Assembly: GCA_012519455.1 (NCBI GenBank)
Contig: JAAYQE010000051.1
Location: 1 to 40,404, forward strand
DNA: 40,404 bases
Direction of reading: 5' to 3'
From: Syntrophomonadaceae bacterium
GTDB lineage: Bacteria; Bacillota; Ch66; Ch109
Shown: positions 1 to 7,833 of the stretch, one piece after another
Layout of the letters: each line of letters begins with the position of its first letter
How positions within the stretch are numbered: position 1 is the first letter of the stretch
Translations under genes and position numbers: made by a program
The notes under the pieces: generated by a model
Database searches by the model: none
What the model was told of the DNA's origin: nothing
What the model saw: the letters and a program-made list of their open reading frames with translations, nothing else

Positions 1-74
1 AAGGCGCTCGCCTGGAAAGCGAGTAGACGGGGCAAAACCTCGTCTCGTGGGTTCGAATCCCACTCTCTCCGCCA
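1..74 (+). tRNA. tRNA-Ser (GGA anticodon), 3' part
   Basis: Partial: the window starts inside the gene. The anticodon stem CTCGC/GCGAG (7-11 and 19-23) closes a seven-base loop with GGA at 14-16, so it reads UCC/UCU. A long variable arm (class II tRNA, as in Ser) is followed by the T arm GTGGG-TTCGAAT-CCCAC and an encoded CCA end at 72-74. The acceptor 5' strand and D arm lie upstream of the window. A serine tRNA next to the SRP RNA and dnaX is usual in Firmicutes. Confidence 0.93.
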
Positions 75-120
75 TTAAATATTATCTTGAGATTAACTTT
101 TTTAATATAAGTAAACATAT

Positions 121-390
121 TAGTCGTGCTAGGCGGGGAGGTAGCGGTGCCCTGTACCCGCAAACCGCTGTAGCGGGGCTGAACCCCCACCCGAGGGTTT
201 GTCTTGTGGGGTCTGGTAAGCGTAAGTGGTGAGGACCTCTGGGTCCCACGCAACTGGAACTCCTGAATCGTGTCAGGTCCGGAAGGAAGCAGCACTAAGG
301 GAACCCTTCAGTGTGCCGTGGGGCAGCCTGGAAAGAGCTAACTGCGTTTATAACGCCCGGAAGGCTAATTCGAAGGTGGGTGCACGGCTA
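121..390 (+). ncRNA. ffs: SRP RNA, large bacterial (Bacillus-type) form
   Basis: The RNA of the signal recognition particle, which with Ffh targets nascent membrane proteins to the membrane. The ends pair perfectly: TAGTCGTGC (121-129) with GCACGGCTA (382-390), giving about 270 nt, the size of the long Firmicute form with an Alu-like domain. The Ffh-binding helix 8 signature GGTCCGGAAGGAAGCAGC is present near 277-294. The short ORF at 47-232 in the track is a shadow of this RNA. Confidence 0.95.
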
Positions 391-413
391 TAAATTATTT
401 TGGCCTTAATTGA

Positions 414-437
414 GCCGCCAGAAAAGGCGGCTTATTT
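414..437 (+). terminator. Intrinsic terminator after SRP RNA
   Basis: Six-base stem GCCGCC/GGCGGC with an AGAAAA loop, followed by TTATTTC. It sits 24 nt past the SRP RNA end and before the dnaX ribosome binding site. Confidence 0.7.
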
Positions 438-482
438 CAGTTGGTTTGCTTTCAATTCTTTCAGATGATGAGGGGGGCCACT

Positions 483-1289
483 GTGAGCTACGTAGCCTTA
501 TATCGGGAATGGCGACCGCAAAATTTTCAGAATGTAGTGGGGCAGACCCATGTTACCCGTACCTTGCTTAATGCTTTACAGCAAGGCCGGATTAGCCATG
601 CTTATCTTTTTTGTGGTCCTAGGGGCACGGGTAAAACGAGTGTGGCTAAAATTTTAGCTAAAGCGGTTAACTGTAGCGAAGCCCAAGAAGGTGAACCTTG
701 TAATCAGTGTGTTAGTTGTCGGGCGATCGTAGAAGGTAGTTCGCTGGATGTCTTAGAAATTGATGCCGCTTCTAATCGCGGTATTGATGAAATACGGGAA
801 CTGAGGGAACGGGTCCAATATGCTCCTTCTGGTGGACGCTTTCGGGTTTATATTATTGACGAGGTACATATGCTTACTACGGAGGCTTTTAATGCTTTGC
901 TTAAGACGTTGGAAGAGCCTCCTAGTCACGTGATTTTTGTATTAGCTACAACTGAGGCCCATAAGGTGCCGGCCACTATTTTATCGCGCTGTCAACGTTT
1001 TGACTTTCGTCGGATTACCCCGGCAGAATTAATAGAACGTTTGAAGCTAGTGGCGGAGCATCAGCAAATAGAGATTTCTGAGGAAGCTATTATGGCCATT
1101 GTCCGCGCGGCTGAAGGCGGGCTGCGAGATGCTTTGAGTTTGCTTGATCAATGTATTGGTTTTGCCACAAACGCAATTACCTTGGAAGAGGTAAACCAGG
1201 TTTTAGGTACTGTTTCAGAAGAATTTTTAAGGCAAGCGATAGATGGTTTGGCTTTTAATGAGTCAGCTCGATTAATGTACCTGGTTTAA
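483..1289 (+). CDS. dnaX: DNA polymerase III subunit gamma/tau, N-terminal part, ended by in-frame TAA
   Basis: Clamp-loader ATPase of the replicative polymerase. The GTG at 483 is preferred over the track start (TTG 441) because AGGGGGG sits just upstream and the protein then begins in the family style with SYVALYREWRP. Walker A GPRGTGKT is at about residues 45-52, the zinc-binding cysteines at about 64, 73, 76 and 79, Walker B IIDEVH at about 124-129, followed by the SRC motif. TAA at codon 269 interrupts the reading frame after domain II. The same frame continues open to 2192 with recognisable DnaX sequence, so this is one gene with a nonsense codon rather than a true end. Whether it is a real mutation or a sequencing error cannot be told from here. 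Confidence 0.85.
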   Translation: MSYVALYREWRPQNFQNVVGQTHVTRTLLNALQQGRISHAYLFCGPRGTGKTSVAKILAKAVNCSEAQEGEPCNQCVSCRAIVEGSSLDVLEIDAASNRGIDEIRELRERVQYAPSGGRFRVYIIDEVHMLTTEAFNALLKTLEEPPSHVIFVLATTEAHKVPATILSRCQRFDFRRITPAELIERLKLVAEHQQIEISEEAIMAIVRAAEGGLRDALSLLDQCIGFATNAITLEEVNQVLGTVSEEFLRQAIDGLAFNESARLMYLV

Positions 1290-1424
1290 GAGGTAGTTAA
1301 CCAGGGCAAAGACGTCCGTAAGTATGTACGTGATCTAATTGGTTATTTACGGGACTTATTAATCATTAAGCTGGGCGATACCGCAGGTCAGATTATTGCC
1401 GTATCGGATACGCTACGGGAGCAG

Positions 1425-2192
1425 ATGTGCGTTCAGGCTGATCGTTGGAGTAAAGCTCAGTTAATCGAGTTGATTAGCTATTTTACTCGGGTAGAAGCGG
1501 ATATGAAGTGGGCGATTCAACCTCGCTGGGTTTTGGAAGCCGCTTTGATTGGGGCCGGCACTCAATTACAAGAGAAGTCTTTTGGGGACCAGATGGCGGA
1601 ACTAAACCGGCGTCTGGAGGTATTGGAACAGGACTCAAAACTAAAAACCTTGGAAACGCTTCCAGCCAGGAGTCCGGGGTCAAAGGAGAGCCCAAGAGAA
1701 ATTAAACCGATTAAAGCAGGTTCTATCCCCGATCTTTTCCCCCCGGAGACTAGTCGGTTGAAGGAGGGGGTTAAAAGCAAGCTTCCGTTAGAACCGCAAC
1801 TCGACTTGGCCCAGATTCAGGCACACTGGAAGGTAGTAATGGATTCTCTACGTAAGAAAAGCGTGGCCTTACAAGCTTTACTATTGGAAGCTGAGCCGGT
1901 AGCCTTGCAGGGGGATTGTTTAATTCTGGCTTTTAAAAAAGGACGGAATTTTCATCGGCAGAAGGTCGATGAGCCGGCGAACAAAAAAGCCATTGAGGAG
2001 GTGCTGACTCGAGTCTTTCGACAAACTTTGGTGGTTCGCTGTACCATGCAGGAGGCTTTAGAAGACCTTCAGGAGGCCTCAGCGCCTAAAGCGTCGGAGC
2101 CGGAATCTCCTTTAGCAGATCCTTTAGTTAAAAACGCGGTAGAAATTTTTGGCCCGGAACGGGTTAAAATTCGGGATAATCAGGATAATTGA
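1425..2192 (+). CDS. dnaX: DNA polymerase III subunit gamma/tau, C-terminal part after the in-frame stop
   Basis: Same reading frame as the 5' part. The codons directly after the TAA read EVVNQGKDVRKYVRDLIGYL, a typical DnaX domain III segment, so the coding sequence really resumes at 1290. The ATG at 1425, with a weak GGGAG upstream, is only the first available restart. The C-terminal half carries a Pro/Glu/Lys-rich linker and a tau-like tail (about LAQIQAHWKVVMDSLRKK onward). Read through, the gene would encode about 569 residues, close to the usual Firmicute DnaX length. There is no frame decay, which argues for a very recent mutation, suppression, or an assembly error. Confidence 0.8.
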   Translation: MCVQADRWSKAQLIELISYFTRVEADMKWAIQPRWVLEAALIGAGTQLQEKSFGDQMAELNRRLEVLEQDSKLKTLETLPARSPGSKESPREIKPIKAGSIPDLFPPETSRLKEGVKSKLPLEPQLDLAQIQAHWKVVMDSLRKKSVALQALLLEAEPVALQGDCLILAFKKGRNFHRQKVDEPANKKAIEEVLTRVFRQTLVVRCTMQEALEDLQEASAPKASEPESPLADPLVKNAVEIFGPERVKIRDNQDN

Positions 2193-2245
2193 GGTAGAGT
2201 AATACCTTATTATTAAATATGAAGTGATAAAAAGGAGAGGAATTT

Positions 2246-2563
2246 ATGAAATTCACAGACATGGGCAAGATGATGAAACAGGTACAAAAAATGCAGGCGG
2301 ACATGGCCCGGATGCAGGAAGAACTTAAGGATATGACGGTAGAAGCCTCTAGTGGTGGCGGCGTAGTACGTGTGGTGGCCACGGGGCGGCAGGAGATTCG
2401 GGAGATTAAGATCAGCCCGGAGGCTATTGATCCCGAGGACGTAGAAATGCTGGAAGATCTGGTGGTCGCTGCTGTGAATGAGGCGTTGCGTAAATCAGTG
2501 GATCTGCAAACAGAAGAAATGGGAAAAATCACCGGTGGAATCAAAATCCCGGGCCTATTATAA
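2246..2563 (+). CDS. YbaB/EbfC family nucleoid-associated protein
   Basis: Small DNA-binding protein, 105 residues, the usual family length. The N-terminal Met-rich coiled segment (MGKMMKQVQKMQADMARMQ) and the central VRVVATGRQEIREIKISPE strand region are family hallmarks. The ATG follows AAAGGAGAGG. It lies between dnaX and recR, its near-universal position (B. subtilis yaaK). Family members form dimers and bind DNA; the precise role here is inferred only from family and context. Confidence 0.95.
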   Translation: MKFTDMGKMMKQVQKMQADMARMQEELKDMTVEASSGGGVVRVVATGRQEIREIKISPEAIDPEDVEMLEDLVVAAVNEALRKSVDLQTEEMGKITGGIKIPGLL

Positions 2564-2592
2564 AACCGGTCTGGTAAAAGCGAGGATTAGAG

Positions 2593-3192
2593 ATGACTTA
2601 TTATGTAGGTCCGGTCGCGAACTTGATCAGGGAATTGCATAAACTTCCCGGCATAGGGCCTAAGTCGGCTCAACGCCTGGCTTTTTTTATCCTGCAATTG
2701 CCGGTGGCTGAAGCTCAGCGCTTAGCGGAAGCAATTTTGGTGGCCCGTGAGAAGATTAGTTACTGTTCCATTTGCGGTAACTTAACCGATCAGGACCCTT
2801 GTTCGATTTGCCGTGATGAGGCCCGTAACCCCGCGCTTATTTGTGTGGTAGAGCAGGCGCGAGATGTTATAGCTATTGAAAAAACCCGCAATTATCGGGG
2901 ACGCTACCATGTTCTCCAGGGAGCTTTATCGCCAATGGATGGCATTGGCCCGGAGAAACTACGGATTACGGAATTGATCGACCGCATCCAAAATGGTGGG
3001 GTGCAAGAGGTAATTCTGGGGACCAATTTAAACCCTGAGGGGGACGTGACCGCTATGTATTTGGCCAAGTTATTAAAGCCATCTGGGGTACGCGTGACTC
3101 GTTTGGCGCATGGCCTTCCGGTCGGAGGAGATCTGGAGTACGCGGATGAACTTACGCTTAGTAAATCCTTGGAAGGACGCCGAGAAATGTAG
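2593..3192 (+). CDS. recR: Recombination mediator protein RecR
   Basis: RecFOR-pathway protein that helps load RecA on gapped DNA. 199 residues, full length. An N-terminal helix-hairpin-helix (LHKLPGIGPKSAQRLAF), a C4 zinc finger (CSICGN...DPCSIC) near residues 57-72, a Toprim domain beginning CVVEQARDVIAIE, and a C-terminal Walker-B-like GLPVGGDLEYAD segment are all visible. It lies 29 nt after ybaB and is probably co-transcribed. Confidence 0.96.
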   Translation: MTYYVGPVANLIRELHKLPGIGPKSAQRLAFFILQLPVAEAQRLAEAILVAREKISYCSICGNLTDQDPCSICRDEARNPALICVVEQARDVIAIEKTRNYRGRYHVLQGALSPMDGIGPEKLRITELIDRIQNGGVQEVILGTNLNPEGDVTAMYLAKLLKPSGVRVTRLAHGLPVGGDLEYADELTLSKSLEGRREM

Positions 3193-3280
3193 TAGGCTGA
3201 TCGTTGTTATTTAAGAGGTTCTAACCTTTCCCTTTCCAACGTAAATATAAATGGAAGAGTTTGGGAGGGGTGAGGGTGGC

Positions 3281-3607
3281 TTGAAAGCGTGTAATTTTTT
3301 TCGCCAGGCGAGCGGGTGGTGCAGAAGGGGTTGGTTAAGGCGAAAAAGGAGAAGGCCTGGAACCGTGGTTCAAGAAGGTCATCTTGGGTTCGATCAACCG
3401 GAAATATTAAAGCTCGTTTGGGAGGCCCATGCGGATTGGGTGGATGCTGATTGTTTTTTTAACTTTGCGCTAGATCCAGATTTAATTGATTACGCGATAC
3501 AAACCCTAGGTGCAACGGAGAGTAAATACCGTTATTTACTGAAGCAAGCCCGGCATAGCCAGGTAATCGCTTTTGATCCTGACTTACTGCAGGAGGTGAG
3601 TCAATAA
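3281..3607 (+). CDS. YaaL-like DUF2508 family protein
   Basis: Short protein of unknown function placed between recR and bofA exactly as yaaL is in B. subtilis. The conserved part is at the C-terminus (LVWEAHADWVDADCFFNFALDPDLIDYAIQ then SKYRYLLKQAR). The TTG at 3281 is preferred to the track ATG at 3251 because GGGAGGGG (3263-3270) lies about 10 nt ahead of it. The first 35 or so residues are unusually Arg- and Trp-rich and look poorly conserved, so a later start is possible. The last codons contain the bofA ribosome binding site. Confidence 0.7.
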   Translation: MKACNFFRQASGWCRRGWLRRKRRRPGTVVQEGHLGFDQPEILKLVWEAHADWVDADCFFNFALDPDLIDYAIQTLGATESKYRYLLKQARHSQVIAFDPDLLQEVSQ

Positions 3608-3879
3608 TGCAATATATAGATGTTGCTATTGCTTCTATTTTTGCACTATTTCTTATCGTACTTCTAGGACGGGTAATTTTTACGCCTTTGCGGTGGATTT
3701 CTAAACTCTTAATTAATTCAGCGGTAGGCTTGTTTTTATTATGGTTAATTAATTGGGTGACGGGCCCCCTAGGTTTCAGTTTACCGATTAACTTGGTTAC
3801 CGTGCTGGTAGTCGGATTTTTAGGTTTGCCCGGGGTGCTTTTATTAGCCATATTACGATGCTTAAACATAATTATGTAA
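3607..3879 (+). CDS. bofA: BofA family sporulation membrane protein
   Basis: Related to BofA, which in B. subtilis holds the SpoIVFB protease inactive and so delays pro-sigma-K processing in the mother cell. 90 residues, strongly hydrophobic, with membrane segments at about 8-27, 38-52 and 61-85. The C-terminal PINLVTVLVVGFLGLPGVLLL stretch is the family signature. The ATG overlaps the end of the yaaL-like gene and follows AGGAGGTGAG. It marks the organism as a spore former. Confidence 0.9.
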   Translation: MQYIDVAIASIFALFLIVLLGRVIFTPLRWISKLLINSAVGLFLLWLINWVTGPLGFSLPINLVTVLVVGFLGLPGVLLLAILRCLNIIM

Positions 3880-3941
3880 AATAGGTAAGTTTTATAGGAC
3901 TAGATTAACCCCGGTAAAGGAAAAAGGGATATTGTATTCAA

Positions 3942-3967
3942 AAGGCGCCGTAAACGCCTTATATTTT
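3942..3967 (+). terminator. Probable terminator after bofA
   Basis: AAGGCG/CGCCTT stem with a seven-base loop followed by ATATTTTT. The stem is short, so strength is uncertain. The 214-bp gap from 3880 to 4093 otherwise holds the promoter of the next operon. Confidence 0.5.
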
Positions 3968-4015
3968 TAGAACTTTCTAAATCATGCTGTTTTTTGCCCT
4001 CTTATCACCGATTGC

Positions 4016-4044
4016 TTGACGAATCCGGAGCGCTTAAGTATACT
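4016..4044 (+). promoter_or_regulatory. Sigma-A-type promoter of the oxoacid oxidoreductase operon
   Basis: TTGACG at 4016-4021, a 17-nt spacer, and TATACT at 4039-4044. It lies 50 nt before the TTG start of the P-loop ATPase gene and after the bofA terminator. The near-consensus boxes with ideal spacing make it a strong candidate. Confidence 0.8.
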
Positions 4045-4093
4045 AGTAGGAAGCGCAGATTTGAGGAATAGGTAGAGAGAGGATTAAGAAGCT

Positions 4094-4798
4094 TTGAACC
4101 GGGGAGAAAAAAGCAAATCTATAAGTGAAACCCAGGGTACACGGATTGTCGAAGCCTATGTAGGAGAATACGCGAGCGGTAAAAGTGAAAACGCGGTAAA
4201 CCGGGCGCTTTTTTTAGCCCAACAGGGGCGAAAAGTTGTTTTGGTAGATTTAGACATGGTAGAACCGTGTTATACTTTACGCCCGTTAAAGGACCCACTT
4301 TCTCAACTAGGAATCGAGGTTATTGCCTGGGAAACAAAACAATTAATCGGTCTCGGCGAGACAGGGATGATTCTTCATCCAAAGGTTCCCCGGGTGTTAG
4401 ATCGTCCGGGGGATATCATTTTAGATATTGGTTATGGGGCCGGAGGAGCCCGGATTCTTAATCTGGTGAATGGTGCTTTGACTTCTCCGGAGCTGTGCGT
4501 GCTGGTGGTAATCAACGTTGCGCGACCATTTACCAGTACGGTTGAGGATATTGTGGAATACATACAGGGAATTGGTACCGTACATGCGTTGATTAATAAC
4601 TCCCACTTGGGAGACGATACTGATTTGGATATTATCCAGTTAGGTGTACGCTTAGTAACCGAAGCTGCCAGGAAAATAGGCCTTCCCGTAGAAGCTACGG
4701 TGGTCGAAGAGAAATGGCAAAAGGAAATTGGGCCGGTTGATTGTATGGGTAATCCTGTGCGAACGATTAAACGTTATATGGTAGATAGTTTCTGGTAA
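4094..4798 (+). CDS. MinD/CobQ-like P-loop ATPase leading the oxidoreductase operon
   Basis: Nucleotide-binding protein of unknown specific role. A complete Walker A, GEYASGKS, lies at about residues 28-35, followed by the SIMIBI-type strand VVLVDLDMVEP at about 54-64, and DIILDIGYGAGG near 110. The fold class is that of MinD/ParA and CobB-type cofactor-handling ATPases. Start is TTG behind GAGAGGATTAAG. The stop codon abuts the next gene, and the next gene's ribosome binding site follows at once, so the ATPase and the oxidoreductase are almost surely co-expressed. A role in cofactor or cluster handling, or in assembly of the enzyme, is inference only. Confidence 0.8.
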   Translation: MNRGEKSKSISETQGTRIVEAYVGEYASGKSENAVNRALFLAQQGRKVVLVDLDMVEPCYTLRPLKDPLSQLGIEVIAWETKQLIGLGETGMILHPKVPRVLDRPGDIILDIGYGAGGARILNLVNGALTSPELCVLVVINVARPFTSTVEDIVEYIQGIGTVHALINNSHLGDDTDLDIIQLGVRLVTEAARKIGLPVEATVVEEKWQKEIGPVDCMGNPVRTIKRYMVDSFW

Positions 4799-4819
4799 AT
4801 GGATAGGAGGTGCCAATTT

Positions 4820-5905
4820 TTGGCCAGCGTTATCGAAGGTGAAAAGAAAGTATTCATGACCGGTAATGAAGTGGCGGCCTGGGCCGCGCTGGCTGCCGGG
4901 GCAGACATCATGTTTGGATATCCTATTACGCCCCAAAATGAGGTAATGCACTATTGGACGCGCCTGGCCCCTAGGTATGGCCGCAAATTTTTACAAACCG
5001 AAGATGAGATATCGGCTGGTTTTACGACTTGCGGCGGCCTACAAGCCGGATGTAAAGCGTTTACGGCTACGGCGGGTCCGGGCAATGTTTTAATGCAGGA
5101 ACCTTACGGCATGGCCGAAGCGATGCGGTTGCCGTTACTAGCAATTATTCAACAACGGGGCGGACCTTCTTCGGGCACGGTTGTATATTCGCAACAAGAA
5201 GTCACTTTAACTACTTACGGGGGTAATGGCGAGGGCCACCGTATTGTCTATTCTACAGCCTCGCACCAGGAAATATACGATTATGTGATTAAAGGCTTTA
5301 ATGTGGCCTGGAAGTATCGTTTTCCTACCTTTGTAATGGGCGATGGCTATCAAGCCAAGATGAGGGAGTCAATGGTTATGTACGATCCGGCTGCGCGAGG
5401 CATTGAATTAGTGCCGGCGAATCCTATTATAGGTCTGTCGGGGGAAATCGGTGTAGACCGAGAATGCGTACACCTCTGCAATATTTACAGTTTGGAAGAA
5501 GAGCTGTATGAGGTATTACAAAAAATGGAAGCCGATTATCAGAAGATGACGCCCGAGGTCGTAGAGTATGATGCCCGTTTTTGTGAGGATGCGGAAATAA
5601 TTGTGGTTTCCCACGGGGTAGTTTCCCGGGCCGGACAGGATGCGGTTAAAATTCTACGTGCTCAGGGATTCCCGGCGGGTTATTTCCGACCTATTACTTT
5701 ACGTCCTTTCCCGCAGGAAGCCCTAAGAAAGGCCGTGGAAAATTGCAAGAAGGTTTTAGTTGTCGAATCGGCCCTGAATCAGTTACAGCGTTTAGTAAAA
5801 GAAAACCTGTATGACGTGGCCTTAGAAGTCGATGCGCTGGCGAAACCAGCGGTAGGCATCATTGCCGATGAGATTGTAGCCCGGTATAAAGAATTTCGAA
5901 AATAG
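4820..5905 (+). CDS. 2-oxoacid:ferredoxin oxidoreductase, alpha subunit (KorA/VorB-like)
   Basis: Catalytic subunit that with the beta subunit oxidatively decarboxylates a 2-oxoacid to acyl-CoA and passes electrons to ferredoxin. GYPITPQNEV near the N-terminus, TEDEISAGFTTCGGLQAG and TATAGPGNVLMQEPYG are typical of the pyrimidine-binding domain; the C-terminal half has the transketolase-C-like region (GYFRPITLRPFPQEAL). The TTG at 4820 fits better than ATG 4799 because the ribosome binding site TAGGAGGTGCC lies between them. Substrate (2-oxoglutarate, branched-chain oxoacid or other) cannot be assigned from sequence alone. Confidence 0.9.
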   Translation: MASVIEGEKKVFMTGNEVAAWAALAAGADIMFGYPITPQNEVMHYWTRLAPRYGRKFLQTEDEISAGFTTCGGLQAGCKAFTATAGPGNVLMQEPYGMAEAMRLPLLAIIQQRGGPSSGTVVYSQQEVTLTTYGGNGEGHRIVYSTASHQEIYDYVIKGFNVAWKYRFPTFVMGDGYQAKMRESMVMYDPAARGIELVPANPIIGLSGEIGVDRECVHLCNIYSLEEELYEVLQKMEADYQKMTPEVVEYDARFCEDAEIIVVSHGVVSRAGQDAVKILRAQGFPAGYFRPITLRPFPQEALRKAVENCKKVLVVESALNQLQRLVKENLYDVALEVDALAKPAVGIIADEIVARYKEFRK

Positions 5906-6036
5906 AAAGAGGTCTCACCTGTATCTCGTTAACTGCGCCGTTTAGAAACAAGCTATGAGATGCTTATAGAAGGTACACATATCTAAGCACTAGAGAAGTA
6001 AGTTTAAACATTGTCATTAGAGAGGAGGGCTGATGA

Positions 6037-6801
6037 GTGTCAGCTGCTCAACCTGTAATCCAGCCCAAAATGCCTAAATCATGGTATAAATCCAATAAAC
6101 CTCATCTTTTTTGTCCCGGTTGTGGGCATGGGATGGTTCTCAAAGCCCTAGGTGAGGCCATAGATGAATTGGGTATTCAAAGCAAAGCCGTTTTCGGTTG
6201 CGATATTGGATGTTCTTTATTGGCCTGGAATTTCTTGGACGTTGATTCTACCCAGACTCATCATGGCCGGACCACACCGGTAATGGTAGGAATTAAACGG
6301 TCCCGTCCGGAGTTAATTACCATTGCTTACATGGGCGATGGAGGGGGATATGCCATTGGTTCCCAGCATACTGTAAATGCTGCGATTCGCAACGAAAAGA
6401 TTACCGTAATTTTAGTGAATAATACTAACTATGGAATGACCGGCGGCCAAATGGCCCCAACTACTCTACCTGGCCAAATAACCGAGACTACCCCTTTTGG
6501 CAGAGATCCTGAAGAAACCGGATATCCTACTCGGGGGCCAGAGATGGTTGCCGCGATTGCTTCCGAGGGAGCTTATGTGGCCCGGGGAACGGTAGCTAAC
6601 TTCCGCCAGCTTAAGGGGTTTATTAAAAAGGCCTTGGAAAATCAAATCGCCGGTCGAGGGTTCTCCTTTGTTGAGGCGCTTTCGGTTTGCCCGACAAACT
6701 GGCGCACCAATGCCAGGGATACCTGGGCATTTTTGGAGGACAAAATGACCCAGTATTTCCCGGTGGGCGAGTTTAAAGTTCCGCAGGTGAAGGAGGAATA
6801 A
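6037..6801 (+). CDS. 2-oxoacid:ferredoxin oxidoreductase, beta subunit
   Basis: Thiamine-diphosphate-binding subunit. CPGCGHGMVLKAL (about residues 26-38) supplies N-terminal cysteines for cluster binding. GDGGGYAIG and the following NNTNYGMTGGQMAPTT form the TPP/Mg motif (GDG...NN). 254 residues, usual length. Start is GTG 6037 behind AGAGGAGGGC. A 131-bp gap separates it from the alpha gene (5906-6036), larger than elsewhere in the operon; I see no clear terminator or promoter there. Confidence 0.93.
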   Translation: MSAAQPVIQPKMPKSWYKSNKPHLFCPGCGHGMVLKALGEAIDELGIQSKAVFGCDIGCSLLAWNFLDVDSTQTHHGRTTPVMVGIKRSRPELITIAYMGDGGGYAIGSQHTVNAAIRNEKITVILVNNTNYGMTGGQMAPTTLPGQITETTPFGRDPEETGYPTRGPEMVAAIASEGAYVARGTVANFRQLKGFIKKALENQIAGRGFSFVEALSVCPTNWRTNARDTWAFLEDKMTQYFPVGEFKVPQVKEE

Positions 6802-6803
6802 AT

Positions 6804-7376
6804 GTGGGGGGTAAAGTAGTCCGAATCGCTTTGGCCGGTGAGGGCGGTCAGGGGGTTCAATCGATAGCTGAAATTATTACCGAAGCAGCTTTTAATGAAG
6901 GAAAAGAAGCCCTCTATTGTCCTAACTTTGGTTTAGAGCAACGCGGCGGAGTTTCTATCGCTTTTGTCCAAATTGGTGATAGCCGGATTGGCGCGCCGAA
7001 GTTTAAAACTGGAGACATTTTTATTGCCTTGAGTCTTCGCGCTATAAAAAGGTGTCGGCAGTATATAGGACCGGAAACTACGCTTGTTTACGATAGTTCG
7101 ATTGTAGGAGCCGAAGCAGAAGTGCCACCTAATGCCGCTCGAGTAATGGCGATCCCGGCGATCCAGCGTTCCAAAGAAGAACTCCATCCCCGGGTGTTCA
7201 ATATTGTGATTATGGGTGCGGTTATTGGCGCCACAGGAGTAGTAACTATGGAACAGGCGCGAGAAGCCCTGGAAGCTAAATTAGGAGGAAAGTTTAAACA
7301 GAATCCGGATTTACGCGAACTGAATTACCGGGCGCTGGAAATGGGTCGAGACTTGATTGGAAAAAGTGGAGAATAA
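6804..7376 (+). CDS. 2-oxoacid:ferredoxin oxidoreductase, gamma subunit
   Basis: Gamma subunit of the same enzyme. It opens with the conserved GEGGQGVQSIAEIITEAA motif. CPNFGLEQRGGVSIAFVQI and the C-terminal MGAVIGATGVVTMEQAREAL are typical. 190 residues. GTG 6804 lies 7 nt after AGGAGG, which is inside the last codons of the beta gene, so translation is likely coupled. It completes the catalytic alpha-beta-gamma set. Confidence 0.93.
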   Translation: MGGKVVRIALAGEGGQGVQSIAEIITEAAFNEGKEALYCPNFGLEQRGGVSIAFVQIGDSRIGAPKFKTGDIFIALSLRAIKRCRQYIGPETTLVYDSSIVGAEAEVPPNAARVMAIPAIQRSKEELHPRVFNIVIMGAVIGATGVVTMEQAREALEAKLGGKFKQNPDLRELNYRALEMGRDLIGKSGE

Positions 7377-7397
7377 ACGGAAGGAGAGAAGACCAAG

Positions 7398-7655
7398 TTG
7401 AGTACCTCCGCAGAAGGCGTATTGAGCGTTGAAGTACCACGCGGGGCATTTCACCTATTTACTAATTTGTGTAAAGGTTGCGGCTTGTGCAAAGAGAAAT
7501 GCCCTAAAGATTGTCTAATATGGTCCGAGTGTCTGGGCAGTTTTGGGACCCCAGCTGTAATCCCGGATGACCCGCAAAATTGTATTGCCTGTGGCATTTG
7601 TCAACAGGTATGCCCAGACTGTGCCATTTTAATTGAAAGAAAAAGGGTCAAGTAG
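7398..7655 (+). CDS. 4Fe-4S ferredoxin-type delta subunit of the oxidoreductase
   Basis: Two cluster-binding motifs are complete: CKGCGLCKEKCPKDC at about residues 25-39 and CIACGICQQVCPDC at about 63-76, i.e. CxxCxxCxxxC twice, giving two [4Fe-4S] clusters. This is the delta subunit that shuttles electrons from the TPP site to ferredoxin. 85 residues. The TTG start follows AAGGAGAG. It ends the first transcription unit; a hairpin terminator follows at 7727. Confidence 0.92.
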   Translation: MSTSAEGVLSVEVPRGAFHLFTNLCKGCGLCKEKCPKDCLIWSECLGSFGTPAVIPDDPQNCIACGICQQVCPDCAILIERKRVK

Positions 7656-7726
7656 TTATGCTTAGACAAAAGAAACAAGCCAATAAAACTACGGTAACCC
7701 CAAAACCATACCAGATCCAACACCCG

Positions 7727-7760
7727 GGCCTTTCCGAGACAGGAAAGGCCTGGCGGTTTT
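7727..7760 (+). terminator. Probable terminator after the oxidoreductase operon
   Basis: Nine-base perfect stem GGCCTTTCC/GGAAAGGCC with a GAGACA loop, followed after six bases by TTTT. The T run is offset from the stem, which lowers confidence. Confidence 0.6.
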
Positions 7761-7779
7761 AAGAGGAAAGGGAGAAGTG

Positions 7780-7808
7780 TTTCCAGTGGCGGTTGGCTAG
7801 TGTATAAT
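7780..7808 (+). promoter_or_regulatory. Promoter candidate for hdrCB
   Basis: TTTCCA at 7780-7785, a 17-nt spacer, and a perfect TATAAT at 7803-7808, just downstream of the terminator and 26 nt before the likely hdrC start. The -35 box is poor. Confidence 0.6.
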
Positions 7809-7833
7809 TGATTTATCGGGGGGGATGGCGGAA

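Noticed and set aside
441-482. TTG 441 as the dnaX start
   Set aside because: It overlaps the SRP RNA terminator tail and has no ribosome binding site; GTG 483 has AGGGGGG and gives the normal N-terminus.
7658-7762. Possible 34-codon ORF after the delta subunit gene
   Set aside because: It runs through the terminator hairpin, has a weak ribosome binding site, and its product shows no recognisable sequence.
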